Below are positions 32,574-44,969 of a stretch of DNA of 64,000 nt, one piece after another (position 1 is the first letter of the stretch; each line of letters starts with the position of its first letter). Source of the stretch: Basidiobolus meristosporus CBS 931.73 (Eukaryota; Basidiobolomycota; Basidiobolomycetes; Basidiobolales; Basidiobolaceae); assembly GCA_002104905.1 (NCBI GenBank), contig MCFE01000369.1, forward strand, positions 1 to 64,000, read 5' to 3'. The notes under the pieces were generated by a model. The model had not been told where the DNA came from, searched no databases, and worked only from the letters and a program-made list of their open reading frames with translations. A program made the translations under genes and the position numbers.

Positions 32574-32922
32574 TGTTGTAAAAATTCGGAATTCCACCTA
32601 AATATTCACCTGACTTGGTCACTTGGATCATTACCTACAAATCTTAGAGAACATTGACCAAATTCCTTGTTGGGACTTACTTGGAATGTTTTCACCAAGA
32701 TACCAGGTACCCAGGACATGAATATCAGACAAGTGGTCCAAACAGTCCCACACTTTGTGCACATGTTCTTGGAACCTTCCTAAACCTATTCTACATATTT
32801 GTTATGCCAAGACATTGTAAAAGCACAAGTACTACTTTTACATTCCATAAATCATCAAGTGAAATCCACATGATCCACTTGTTTTCCTAATCACTTCCAA
32901 TCTCTCCAGGACTCTTACAACA
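32574..32922 (+). repeat. Copia-family LTR (349 bp) of a truncated element
   Basis: It starts TGTTGTAAAAATTCGG and ends CTTACAACA, with TG...CA ends and the same length as the LTRs of the element at 33545. It is followed directly by an integrase fragment and not by the primer site, so gag and the 5' internal part are missing. Confidence 0.88.
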
Positions 32923-32929
32923 CAACAGC

Positions 32930-33483
32930 CAGCTAATTTCCGGAGTAAAAATTGATCCCCCAGCTAATTTGGAGCACTGTGAAGCTTGCATATATGGGAA
33001 ACAAGCCAGTCAACCATTCAAGAGCTCTGGGTTAATCAATGCTATGAAGGAATCAGATCTGACTCACTCTGATCTGTGTGGACCTTTAGCAAAGTTTTTC
33101 CTTAGGCAGGATGAGGTATTCAATCACTTTTATTGATGATTATACAAGATACAGGTGGGTCTACTGTGTGGAGAGAAAGGAAGAAAATCTGTCAAAGTTC
33201 AGGGAGTTTAAAGCCATGGTGGAGAGGGAAACTTGTGAAAAAATCATGAAAATTTGCTCTGACCATGGTTGTAAATATAGCCTCAAAACTCTTCATCTAC
33301 TTCTGCAAAATTCATGGCAGAAAGCAAGAGACTACTGCTACCATGACTACCCACAGCAAAATGGAGTAGCAGTACATGCAAACAGATCAATAATCTATAT
33401 GGCAAGATCTATTGATCCATGGATCAAAAATTATCCTATGATTTTTGGGTGGAATCAGTTGCCACAGCTGTATACCTTAAAAG
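32930..33483 (+). pseudogene. Copia integrase fragment, inactive
   Basis: The conceptual product aligns with the integrase of the intact element (for example YTRYRWVYCVERKEENLSKF). The DNGGEY block is changed to DHGCKY and the glutamate of the VAERAN block is lost, so catalytic residues are missing. Frame breaks occur near 33110 and 33300. The fragment at 38225-39040 shares the same changes. A reverse-oriented LTR piece (33484-33542) abuts it. Confidence 0.8.
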
Positions 33484-33542
33484 TGTTGTAAGAGTCTTGG
33501 AGATATTGGAAGTGATTGGGAGGACAAGTAGATTATGTGTTT
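33484..33542 (-). repeat. Truncated reverse-oriented LTR fragment
   Basis: It reads TGTTGTAAGAGTCTTGGAGA, the reverse complement of the LTR 3' end, and runs for about 59 bases before the next element begins at 33545. Confidence 0.8.
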
Positions 33543-33544
33543 TT

Positions 33545-33893
33545 TGTTGTAAAAATTTGTATTTCCACCTAAATATTCACCTAACTTAGTCACTTAGATC
33601 ATCACCTTCAAATCCTAGAGAATACTGACCAAATTCCTTGTTGGGAATTACTTAGAATATTTTCACCAAAATACCAGGTACCCAGAACATGAAAATTCTC
33701 AAAGTTGTCCAAACAGCCTCAAACTTTGCACACATGTTCTTGGGACCTTCCCTAGTCTATTCTACGTGTTTGTAATGCCAAGACCAGGTAAAAGTATAAA
33801 TACTACTTTTACATTCAATAAATCATTAAGTGAAAACCACATAATCTACTTGTCCTCCCAATCACTTCCAATATCTCCAAGACACTTACAACA
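33545..33893 (+). repeat. 5' LTR of copia copy 1
   Basis: 349 bases with TG...CA ends. It contains GTATAAATAC (TATA-type) about 100 bases from its end, followed by CAATAAATC, a polyadenylation-type signal, as expected for U3 and R. Confidence 0.93.
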
Positions 33894-33897
33894 GGTT

Positions 33898-36800
33898 ATG
33901 AGCCCCAAGCTGTCACTCTCTGCAATTTGTACTACTGCTATTACTGGAATTTTTCCTTCTGCTGAAAAGTTGGATGGATCTAACTACCAAGTGTGGAAGG
34001 TGAAGATGAAGATGCTGCTACAAGAAAGAGGCCTTTAGGATATTGTCATGGGAGAAGAATGCCCTCCTAAAAACGTGGGAGAGGAAGCCTTAAAATACCA
34101 GAAGAAAGAACAAACTGCCTTTAACTGCATTTGCCTTAATGTCAAGGACAAATTGCTAATTCAATGCTCAAGAGCAAAAACAGCAAAGAATGCCTGGAAG
34201 GCATTAGAAGACACCTACCAGTCATGTTCAGCTGCCAAGAAAATGTATCTGAGACAAAAACTCTTTACTACAAAGTTGCTGCCAGGAGAAGAAATGAAAA
34301 ATCTAATTAACAGAATACCCTGCTGGTAGATGAGATGGAATCTGTGGGCGTACCAACTACTGATGAGGATGTGATAGTTACCATCCTTAATAGCCTGACA
34401 GACAAGCTTCAGGGCCTTGTATCAGCCCTAGAGTCCAGAACTGAAGATTTGACCTTAAATTACGTATATGGAAGGCTCCTGGATGAAGAATTAAGAAAAT
34501 CAAGCGCCAATAAGAAGGAAGAAGAAAATGCTTTAATAAGCAATGATAACCAACAAAAGAGGTACCCAAGACCCTACAAAGGCAACAACAACCTATTTTG
34601 CAACTACTGCAAAAGGAAAGGACACACATCAGACCGGTGTCTCAAAATGAGAGATTATCAGCAAATGAAGCCTGAATATGGAAATGCTGCAACAACTAAA
34701 GATAGACTATTCATATCTGCACTAAATATGACCACAAGCAAGGATTCTCAGATGTGGTATATTGACTCTGGAGCTTCTCAACACTTTACACACCAAAAAG
34801 AACTTTTACCCAATATCTAGAAATTCCAATTAAGAAGGTTTTCATGGGTGACAATAGAACACTTGATGCAGTGGGAGAAGGAACTATCCAAGTAAACCTT
34901 AGAAGCAGTGAAGGAAGCCATACACTGATCTTTAAAGAAGTACTCTATGTACCAGAAATAGCCAAGAACCTACTCTCTGTAAGCAAGGCCACAGCAGAAG
35001 GACTCAGTTTCAGTTTTGACAATTCTGGATGCAGGATCACTGATCAAAATAGTGCCCATATTGCTTTGGGCATCAGAGACCAGAATCTATACAAGTTAAC
35101 TTATATTCCATCATATTTGGAAGCCAATATAAGTAACTTAAATGAAGAAACACCAATGCTTTGGCACAGGAGATTTGGACACATCAATTTTGATTATATG
35201 CGTAAAATGATCAAATATCAGCTAATTTCTGGAGTGAAAATTGATCCCCCAGCTAATTTGGAGCACTGTGAAGCCTGCATATATGGGAAACAAGCCAGAC
35301 AACCGTCCAAGAGCTCTGGGTTAATCAAAACTAAGAAAAAATTAGATCTAATTCACTCAGATCTGTGTGGACCTATGCAAAATTTATCCTTAGGCGGGAT
35401 GAAGTATTTAATCACTTTTATTGATGATTATACAAGATACACATGGGTCTACTTCATGGAGAGAAAGGAAGAAGCTCTGTCTAAGTTCAGGGAGTTTAAC
35501 GCCATGGTGGAGAGAGAAACTGGTGAAAAAATCAAGAAAATACGCTCTGACAATGGTGGAGAATATACCTCCAAACTCTTCATCCACTTCTGCAAAATTC
35601 ATGGGATAAAGCAAGAGACTACTGTACCATACTCCCCACAGCAAAATGGAGTATCAGAACGAGCTAACAGATCAATAATTGATATGGCAAGATCTATGAT
35701 CCATGATCAAAAATTATCCTATGATTTTTGGGTGGAATCAGTTGCCACTGCTGTATATCTTAAAAATAGGAGTTATAACAGAATACTTTGTGATTCTACT
35801 CCATTTGAAGCATGGTATGGATACAGACCAAGTGCAGAACATCTAAGAATATTTGGGTGTACAGCATAGGCCAAAAAACTGGTTGGAAATCAGTCAAAAT
35901 TTGAGCCAAAAAGTGTAAAATGCATATTTTTGGGCTACTGCAATGAGAGTAAGGCATACAGACTCTACAATACCAAAGCAAAGAAGCTGATCAAGTCCAG
36001 GTATGTGTTGGTTGATGGAAATTCAAAATTTTCACAAAAATGACATCAGATGATGACAAAAATTTGATCTCAAGTCCACCAATTGTCAGGATTGAATCAG
36101 AGCAAAACAATGAAAATTTTTTCACTCCAGAGGACTCTACAACCGTGGTTCAGCCAGAATCAGTGCCAGGAATATCCCAGAAGTGATCATTCCAGTATCA
36201 AATGCCCGGAGATCCAATCAGACAAGAAATAGCCCAAATTACTATATCAATGAGGGTACAAACTTAGCCTATGCCTATTCAGTCCATATTGATGAGCCCC
36301 AGACTGTAAAAGAGGCCCTAAATAGCCCTCAGACAAAGCTTTGGAGCTCTGCAATGACTGAGGAATATCAGGCCCTGATGGAAAATCAAACTTGGGACTT
36401 AGTCAAATTACCAATCAACCAAAAATCAATTGGATGCAGATGGGTCTTCAAGACAAAATACAAGGCTGATGGCACAAATGAAAGATACAAAGAAAGACTT
36501 GTAGCCAAAGGATACTCTCAAACAAAAGGACTTCACTATACTGAGACCTTTGCACCGGTAGCCAAGTTTAATTCCATCAGATTAATATTGGCTATTGCAG
36601 CCAAATATAAGTTTTTTATTCATCAAATGGATGTAAAAACTGCATTTTTGAGTGGAGAACTTGATGAGGATGTGTATATGGACCAGCCTGATGGGTTTGT
36701 TGACCAAGATAACCCCCATTTGGTCTGCAAGCTTAAAAAGTCACTATATGGTCTCAAACAATCACCAAGAGCCTGGAATTGCAAGATAGATTCTTATTTG

Positions 36801-37864
36801 GAATCTTTGAGTTTCAAAAGGAGTAATGCTGACTATAGTATATACTATAAGCCAGATAGAGCAAATCCAGTTCTATTAGCTCTACATGTGGATGATCTTA
36901 TTATAGCCACCAATAACCTAGAAACATTGGAAGAGACTAAATCCAGCCTATCTAAGGAGTTCAAGATGTCCAATCTAGGAGAACTTAGTTACTACTTAGG
37001 GATTAAGTTCTCCATAGACAGAAGTACCCAGACTATTACCCTAAGCCAATCCAAGTATATTCAAGATATACTAAAGAAGTACAAAATGGAAGACTGTAAA
37101 CCGGCAGCTACCCCAATGGAGACAAACCTTAACTTGGTCAAAACTCAACCAAATCAAGAGAGCTTGGTGCCATCTGAAAGCCCTGACTTTCTGTATCAAT
37201 CTATGGTTGGCGGTCTGATGTATATCATGCTTGGAGCATGTCCAGATATCTCATATTCAGTGGGAGTTGTCAGCCAACATAATCAGAACTATGGATCTGA
37301 TCATATTGCAGCAGTTAAGCGGATTTTTAGATACCTAAAAGGAACTGCTGATATCTGCTTAAGATACACTCATAAGGATTCAGAACAGGACCTTGTGGGA
37401 TACTCTGATGCTGATTGGGGACGAAATTTGGAAGACAGAAGATCCACCACAGGATACACCTTTCTTTACTGTAAAGGAGCAATTTCATGGAATTCAAGAA
37501 AGCAACCAACCGTAGCACTTTCTACTACAGAGGCAGAGTATATGGCAGCCTGTGAAGCTACAAAAGAAGCAATGTGGTTAAGAAAGCTCCTTACAGATTT
37601 AGGCCTATGTCAAAAACACCTATTACTTTATTTCAATATAAACAAGGATGTATACAATTAGGTAGAAATCCAACTTTTCATGCTAGAACCAAGCACATAG
37701 ATATTAGACATCATTTCATACGTGAAGCTATAGAGAATAACTTGGTTAGCTTAGTTTACTGTCCTACAGATGAAATGATTGCAGACACATTTACTAAACC
37801 ATTAGCTAGAGACAAGTTTGAATATCTTAGGTCAAAATTAGGACTAGCCAGTATGAACATTTAG
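33898..37864 (+). pseudogene. Broken gag-pol of copia copy 1
   Basis: The frame opens at the ATG inside the primer site. It is broken by a TAG where the intact copy has Trp (34036-34038), and by frame changes near 34317, 34805, 36000-36175 and 37610, plus a TAG near 35867. Readable blocks remain: zinc knuckle CNYCKRKGHTSDRC, protease YIDSGASQHF, integrase WHRRFGHINF with YSPQQNGV, RT MDVKTAFL and HVDD, and RNase H YSDADWG with TTEAEYMA. The fourth-domain tail ends at 37864. In the RT, the CpG in ETFAPVA (36556-36557) is intact here but mutated in the other two copies. Confidence 0.9.
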
Positions 37865-37875
37865 CTGAGTGGGAG

Positions 37876-38224
37876 TGTTGTCAAAATTTGTATTTCCACC
37901 TAAATATTCACCTAACTTAGTCACTTAGATCATCACCTTCAAATCCTAGAGAATACTGACCAAATTCCTTGTTGGGAATTACTTAGAATATTTTCACCAA
38001 AATGCCAGGTACCCAGAACATGAAAATTCTCAAAGTTGTCCAAACAGCCCCAAACTTTGCACACATGTTCTTGGGACCTTCCTTAGTCTATTCTACGTGT
38101 TTGTAATGCCAAGACCAGGTAAAAGTATAAATACTACTTTTACATTCAATAAATCATTAAGTGAAAACCACACAATCTACTTGTTCTCCAAATCACTTCC
38201 AATATCTCCAAGACTCTTACAACA
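37876..38224 (+). repeat. 3' LTR of copia copy 1
   Basis: 349 bases, starting TGTTGTCAAAATTTG and ending TCTTACAACA. It follows the polypurine tract directly. Sequence right after it (CATATATGGG) is integrase from another copy. Confidence 0.93.
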
Positions 38225-39040
38225 CATATATGGGAAACAAGCCAGTCAACCATTCAAGAGCTCTGGGTTAATCAATGCTAAGAAGGAATCAGATCTAACT
38301 CACTCTGATCTGTGTAGACCTAAACAAGATTTTTCCTTAGGCAGGATGAGGTATTTAGTCACTTTTATTGGTGATTATACAAGATACAGGTGGGTCTACT
38401 GCGTGGAGAGAAAGGAAGAAAATCTGTCAAAGTTCAGGGAGTTTAAAGCCATGGTGAAGAGGGAAACTGGTGAAAAATTCATGAAAATTTGCTCTGACCA
38501 TGGTTGTAAATATGCCTCAAAACTCTTCATCTACTTCTGCAAAATTCATGGGAGAAAGCAAGTGACTACTCTACTGTGCTACCCACAGCAAAATGGAGTA
38601 GCCAAACATGCAAACAGATCAATAATCTATATGGCAAGATCTATGATCCATGATAAAAAATTATCCTATGATTTTTGCATGGAATCAGTTGCCACAGCTC
38701 ACAGGATACTCTGTGATTCTACCCCATTTGAGGCATGGCATGGATACTGACCCAGTACAGTGCATCTAAGAATAGCTGGGTGTACAGCATATGCCAAGAA
38801 ACTGCACAGAAATTCAGGCAAAATTTCAGCCAAAAAGTGTGTATTGCATATTTTTGGGCTACTGCAATGAGTGTAAAGCATACAGACTCTACAATACCAA
38901 AGCAAAGAAGCAGACCAAGTCCAGGAATGTGTTGTTTGATGAAAATGCAAAATTTTCACAAAAAATGACATCAGATGATGACAAAAATCTGATCTCAAGT
39001 CCACCAACAGTCAGCATTGAATTGGAGCAAAAGAAGGCAA
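38225..39040 (+). pseudogene. Copia integrase fragment, second inactive copy
   Basis: It starts inside the integrase zinc region and runs past the DDE core to the stretch before RT (FSQKMTSDDDKNLIS). It shares with 32930-33483 the DHGCKY change and the loss of the active-site glutamate (VAKHAN). It ends abruptly where a DNA transposon terminus (CCCTATGA) starts at 39041. Confidence 0.82.
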
Positions 39041-41160
39041 CCCTATGAAAAGTGATTTGGTCCTGCTGGTGGATTCAATCCAGATCAGCTGTCAAGTTCC
39101 TGTCAAGAACCACAATAATACCAGCAGCTTGGAATAAATGACCATCTACACAATCTTTTGACAGGATCACAACAGCATTTGGCTAATTTTACAGCCTAAT
39201 AAAGTTAAAGACATAATGGTGTTTGTATGGTGTTTTGCCAAGGGTGGCATGGCATTGTAGTGGTCTTATTGCTCCCTACCAGTATTTGAGTGGATCTGAC
39301 TGGCCAGTACATCCAATTGCCTTTAATGGCAAAATACTTGACAGTGGTTTGATGGCCTCATTGCAAGCCTCTGATGCCATCATCATGACAGTATGATGGC
39401 CTACAGCTAGTTCTGTATAATGCTACCATATCAGTTGCCCAAATGGTATTTCTGTTTTCTACCTGCCCTTGCACAATTCATATATTCCACTGTAGAATCA
39501 CCCCTTTTTATTTGCTTACCCACTACTACCTTGGGTATTCCACATATAGTTTGGATCAAAAAATACTATGGCCTCCTGCTTACTAACCTCTACAAATGTG
39601 CCCACCTGCTGTGATTGACATACTTCTATCACCTCAGCTTTGTGGCTTTTTAGTGTGATACTTGCAAAGTTCCCATATACCTTGTATTGCTGATAGCATC
39701 TACTTCTTGCAAACATATGCTTGGTTGCTGCCACTTCTGCCATGAATACCTCCTGAATATCCACAAAGAACTTTTTGGTATTTAGCCAGTATATTCCCAC
39801 TCCCTGCTGGATTCTAGTCCCCCTTATAGGTGCACCCTGGCTCTTATTTGCGTGAGATCTATATTGAATGGTGTAGAAATTGGCTTGTGAACAAGAGAAA
39901 TCCAGCATACCTTGGTAGAGTTTTCCTAATAAAAATTAGTTGCTTGTTGCACCCAACCAAACCCTGCATTACTTGACTGATTACCCACGCATTGGGGCTG
40001 CTTAGCTTCTTAATGCCATAGGCATAGGTGTCTCCATGTGCACATCTGTCCTCAGTATTTTCCAACTCTTCCTTGCTGTCCTCCACACACCAACTCATCA
40101 CATCCATGACAGACTTGAAGGTAATATTCTTGATGAGGTTGGGATATGATAGTACCTGTAACTTGACTTGTCTTCCTATCTCCCCACACATCTGCTCCAT
40201 AGGAAACTCCCAAATGGTGAAGCAAGGTCCAATATTCTCAACACACCAAGCAGGATGGAGTAGCAAATGGATACAGTAGCAGCAGCAATCTACGCATTCA
40301 GCTTTATGTTTGTAGTGTAGCCACTCAAATCCTGTCACAAACTCTTTGCACAAAAGCTGTAGATGCGTCAAGTTGGCATTGGTGATCCACTTCTGGATAA
40401 TTACTCCTACAATGTACACATACAACTCCCAATGCTTCCAATATACTCTGGTGGAAATGGCTTCAGAAAGTCACTTGGATAACTACATATCCAGTTCATC
40501 CAGTACTTGAACTTGTATTGTTGCATATGCATATGAATGCTGATTGGAGCCTGTGAGAAGTACTTAGGGTAGCGGATACTCTGTAATATCTTGCCAATTC
40601 TTTCAAATTTCTCTTGTATCTCAAAGGGCTAACTTAGCTTGAAATGCCCCATGTACAACTTGGTCATCAGTAAAGGGATATTGTAAAGAAGAAAATGCAT
40701 TGCTCCCAGTGGAAAGCTTTTGCTCCAACAGATACCCTCTACCTTAGGTATCTTTGGTTTCCAATTAATTCCATAGTCTGGCTGATGGTTTATAGCTTGC
40801 CAACTTTGCCACAATTGCATGCTGACTTTTGTACATTTTCTCTGCAGAAAGATGATGTTCTTAGTGTTGGTGTTTGGGTAATTATAATGTGTGCAAGTTG
40901 TGGAGTAAGTCCTCTGGAACTCACACATTTGACAGCAATACCATCCATTGTGCCTAAGAAAGCTGGCTATCTTGATGATAGCTGGGGTATCCCTAACACA
41001 GATGATAATATGTGCTCTGACATGACAGCCACTAACTGTTATTCTGCTGGAAAGCATACAAAATTCATGCGGCAACTGATTCAGGTAGCTGTACAGGTTA
41101 GACGGTGATTTAGACCCAGATACCAGTGAGACAACCATCAGAGTTCTGCTCTGATACCAT
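39041..41160 (-). mobile_element. Tnp2-type DNA transposon fragment A (transposase C half)
   Basis: The terminus CCCTATGAAAAGTGATTTGG is at 39041. About 380 bases of noncoding subterminal DNA with recurring GATGGCCT-type words follow. Then the transposase C half reads on the minus strand from about 41140 down to 39500. Its blocks include HIIICVRDTPAIIK with CCQMCEF (zinc-binding), SFPLGAMHFLLYNIP and the distal FPMEQMCGEIGRQVK. These follow the order seen in fungal Tnp2/CACTA-type transposases. The N half is missing, and a second copy abuts at 41161. Confidence 0.75.
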
Positions 41161-42624
41161 CCCTATGAAAAATAATTTGGTCCTGTGGGTGGATCCAATC
41201 TGCATCAGCTGTCAGGATCCCATTGAGAGACCCTCGTAATACCAGCAGCTTGGAGTTAGTGACCCTCCTAATGATCTTATAACAGGATCTTGACGGTGTT
41301 TTGCTAATTTTACAACCAATTAAAGGGAAAAAACTTGACAATATTTTATTGGTGCTGTGACAATATTTGCATGATACTGTTGTGGTCTTTTAGAGGTCTA
41401 TAACTATTTTAAGTGGATCCAGTTGGCCAGGACATCCAATTGCCTTATATGGCAAGAAACTTGATGGTATTTTGATGGCCTCACAGAAAGACTCTAATGT
41501 CATTATATTGGCAGTATGATGGCCTACCGCGGGTTCTGTACAACGCTACCTTACCAATTTACCAAATGGTATTTCTCTTTTCTACCTCCCCTTGTGTAAC
41601 TCATATATTTCACTGTAGAATCACCTCTCTTTATTTGCTTACCCACTACTACCTTGGGTATTCCACATATAGTTCAAATCAAAAAAACTATGGCCTCCTG
41701 CTTACTAACCTCTACAAATGCACACACCTGCTGCAATTAACATACTTCTATCACCTCAACTTTATGGCTTTTTAGTGCAATACTTGCAAAGTTGCCATTT
41801 ACCTTGTCCTGCTGGTAACATATACATCTTGCAAACATATGCTTGGTTGTCACCACTTCTGCCATGAATACATCCTGAATATCCACAAAGAACTTCTTGA
41901 TATTTAGCCAATATATTCCTTCTCCCTGCTTGATTCTAGTCCCCCATATAGATGTTCTCTGGCTTTTGTTTGTGTGAATTCTGTATTGAATGGTGTAGAG
42001 GTAGGCTTGTGACCATGAGAAATCTGGCATATCTTGGTAGAGTTTTCCTGATAAAAATTAGTTGCTTGTTGCACCCAACCCAACCTTGGATTACTTAACT
42101 AATTACCCAAGCATTGGGGCTGCTTAGCTTCTAAATGCCATAGGCATACATATCTCCATGTGCACATTTGTCCTCAGTATTTGCCTGTCCTCCATGTGCC
42201 AACTCATCTCATCCATGGTGGACTTGAAGGTAATATTCTTGATGTGGTTGGGATATAGTAGTACCTGCAACTTGACTTGTCTTCCTATCTCCCCACACAT
42301 CTGTCCCATAGGAAGCTCCCAAAAGGTGAAGCAAGGCCCAATACTCTCCACACACAATGCAAGATGGAGTAGAGAATGGATACAGTAGCGGCAGAGATCC
42401 ACACATTCAGCTTTATTTTTTTAGTATTGCCGCTCAAATCCTGTCACAAACTCCTCACACAACAGCTGTAAATGCGTCAAGTTGGCATTGGTGATCTGCT
42501 TCTGGACAAATATTCCTACAATGTCCACATATGACTCCCAATGCTTCCAATGTACTCTTGGTAGGAATGGCTTCAGAACATCACTTGAATAAATACTAAT
42601 CCAGCACAATAATTTTTCATAGGG
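41161..42624 (-). mobile_element. Shortened Tnp2-type copy B with both termini
   Basis: It starts CCCTATGAAAAATAATTTGG and ends AATAATTTTTCATAGGG, so the two ends form an inverted repeat of about 16 bases with one mismatch. In between are the subterminal region and only the last part of the transposase (distal block about 42402 to 42124, C-terminal block 42030-41737), each colinear with copy A. The 1.46-kb length fits an internally deleted, non-autonomous derivative. No target duplication is visible. Confidence 0.72.
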
Positions 42625-44140
42625 AGCTGTTTTCTTGTTGGTAATTCTTCTTGGCTACAATGAGATTCAGACTGTTCCAGGCTTATACGTTAATTAGCAA
42701 GAATTGCAGCTCTTTTGCATGCTTCCCTGTCTCTGTCTTGTGTAAGCTTTTTTCCCTTTACCTTTTTCTTTAACAATGCCAGGTCATTCACTGCAACTTT
42801 GTCAGTGTGCTTCTTGTATTGGACTACACTTTGTCCTTGATAAATGCTGCTCTAATGCATCTATTTTGGCCTGCTTGTCCCTTGCTGGCACTCTAAAGGC
42901 AACCTGACACTTCTTTTCTGCTTGTTTCACGCTCTCTGCCCATGCTGTGATGGGCTCCTGAGGCAGCCACTTGCTTTTGTCACTGCCAGGTCCTTCACTA
43001 CTACTTTAACCAAGTGCTTCTTGAGTGGAACTATGCCTTTTCTTTGGTAAATGTTGTACTTGAGCATTTGTGTTGGCCTGCTTTCCCTGATTGGCACTCT
43101 TCTATCTACCTGATGTCTCTTTGATGCTTGTATGGAGCTCTTGGCCCTGCTTGTAACCAGCTCTTGAGGAAGCCATTGGCTTTTAGCCATTGAACTCTTG
43201 TACTTCTGCCTTTGATAGTTTCTGTAATTCTTGAGATACCTTGTTAGCATACCAATGCTGGTCCAAAATCTGTTTGCTTGTTTGAATGCAGGATAATACT
43301 CATTGAGCAAGTCAAGCGTATTCTGCTTGGCCTTGCATTCCTGGTGGTCCCATGGTATACCACCCTTAAGGTGTTAGTGAGCTAGACTTCTAACAGCCTC
43401 TTGGATATTAGCCCACTGTCCATCATTGCACTCAACAGCTTCATAGATCTGCAATATCATTTGATTTTTAGGCTTTGGTATAAATACTACATTTTCTCCC
43501 TCCCATTTTGCAACAGGTTCATCTGTGAGCTTTATCTTTGGGCACTGTTGTTGTGCTTCAATACTGTATGATGTTCCTCAGCTGTTACACTGGGAAATGG
43601 CTTAATTTGCAGCTGTGACATTAAGCTACTCAAGTTACTACTTTGCAGCAATGATACTGCCTTCTCTACCTGGGATATTGATTGCTTGGCACCATATATC
43701 TGCTTATCCTGCTTCTGTATTATCTCTTGATTTCTCTTGGCCATTGCATCTATCCTATCAGCCACTGAACCTAGTTGCCTTATTAATACTTTTGTATGAG
43801 CTGACAACATACTTGCTAATACAGGTGGTGATGATGTATTGATAGCCACTTGCTAGTCTTCAACTGAAGGTACTACTTTTGCTACATTCTGATATGCCTC
43901 AGCATTATAGTTAGCTTGCAGCGCTGCAGAGATTCCCCATTGCCTGCATGACTGAGAGTCTATGGAGTCTGCATTATTCTCTTCAGTGGGCACACTGTCC
44001 ACAGAGCCTTTTTTGGTTGTAGCCCTGCTTGTTGCACCAAGTGTCAAAGTAAGCTGTTGTCCAACTGTTCTTCTGCTGCTGTCAGTGGTGGTGTTTGGTT
44101 GTGAATCAGACAACTTGACATTGTTTTTTGGCAGCATATA
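42625..44140 (-). pseudogene. Transposon ORF2 (coiled coil plus possible Myb/SANT-like region), degenerate
   Basis: This is the second gene of the DNA transposon, read on the minus strand from about 44137. The N part is Ser/Thr-rich. A coiled-coil segment follows near 43800-43600 (NQEIIQKQDKQI, SQVEKAVSLLQSS). Next comes a stretch with YEAVECNDGQWANIQEAV and a downstream HQECKAKQNTLDLLNEYYP. I read this as a possible Myb/SANT-like DNA-binding fold, which is inference. A basic tail follows. Frame breaks occur at 43855, 43530 and 43378. A homologue lies at 56292-57420. Confidence 0.6.
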
Positions 44141-44289
44141 TATGGAAGTTGGTCAAGCAAAGGGAAAAGATGTTAAATACACATGTGAATGTGGTACAAT
44201 ATCTTTATTTATAATGCTTATTATGGGGAGCACCATGAATCTTACACTCATGTAGATGATATGTCTCAAATACAGTATTGTGATAAACT

Positions 44290-44638
44290 TGCATGAGTAT
44301 TGACAAAAAAGTGATGTAATCAAGTTATATTGTTGACTGTCAAATTGTTGGCCTCATGGACAAGACTACTTTAATACAACACTGCAAGAGAAGAGAACAA
44401 AGACCATGTGGCTATTGTAGCTAGCCTCTCAGCCATGAATCATGCAAACATCATAGGAAGTATTACAAGGATTATGGCCAGTGTTTTGCCACACAAGTCA
44501 TATTTGACTATTCACCAGTCACTACTCCACCATCAATATCTTGTCAGCCACTTGATACTTCTATAATAGTACCGTGCTGTACTTGTCACCTTGCGCAAAT
44601 GGAGTCAGGTGAGTTTATGATGGCTTTAGGCTTATCCC
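44290..44638 (+). pseudogene. Transposase N-terminal fragment, head-to-head with ORF2
   Basis: The readable product resembles the N terminus of the copies at 50148 and 57600 (for example HRKYYKDYGQCF preceded by a cysteine pair). It starts about 150 bases from the ORF2 start on the opposite strand, so both genes probably shared one promoter interval. It is cut by the copia LTR at 44639. Confidence 0.6.
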
Positions 44639-44969
44639 TGTTGTAAAAAATTTGTAATTCCACCTAAATATTCACCTAACTTAGACACTTAGATTGTTAC
44701 CTTCAAATTCCAGAGTATACTGACCAAATTTCTTGTTGGAATTTACTTAAAATACTTATACAGAACATAAAAATTCTCAAAGTTGTCTAAACAGCCCAAA
44801 CTCTGCACATATGTTCTTGGGACCTTCCTTAACCTATTCTATGTGTTTGTTATGACAAGACCATGCAAAGTATAAATACTACTTATACATTCAATAAATC
44901 ATCAAGTGAAAACTGCATATTCCACTTGTCCTCCCTAGCACTTCCAATATCTCCAAGACTCTTACAGCA
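44639..44969 (+). repeat. 5' LTR of copia copy 3
   Basis: 331 bases, beginning TGTTGTAAAAAATTTG and ending TCTTACAGCA (the usual ACAACA has one change). It keeps the GTATAAATAC box and the AATAAATC signal. Confidence 0.88.

Larger units (their letters stand above)
33545..38224 (+). mobile_element. Full-length but inactivated Ty1/copia retrotransposon (copy 1)
   Basis: The 5' LTR is 33545-33893 and the 3' LTR 37876-38224, each 349 bases and differing at about 8 positions. The primer site GGTTATGAGCCC (33894-33905) follows the 5' LTR directly, and the purine-rich GAGTGGGAG precedes the 3' LTR. The flanking 5-mers (TTTTT and CATAT) do not match, so no target duplication is seen; the copy may have recombined. 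The internal region keeps gag, protease, integrase, RT and RNase H in copia order but is broken in several places. Confidence 0.93.

Noticed and set aside
33545-38224. Target-site duplication for copia copy 1
   Set aside because: The flanking 5-mers are TTTTT and CATAT, so no duplication is present; both flanks are pieces of other copia copies.
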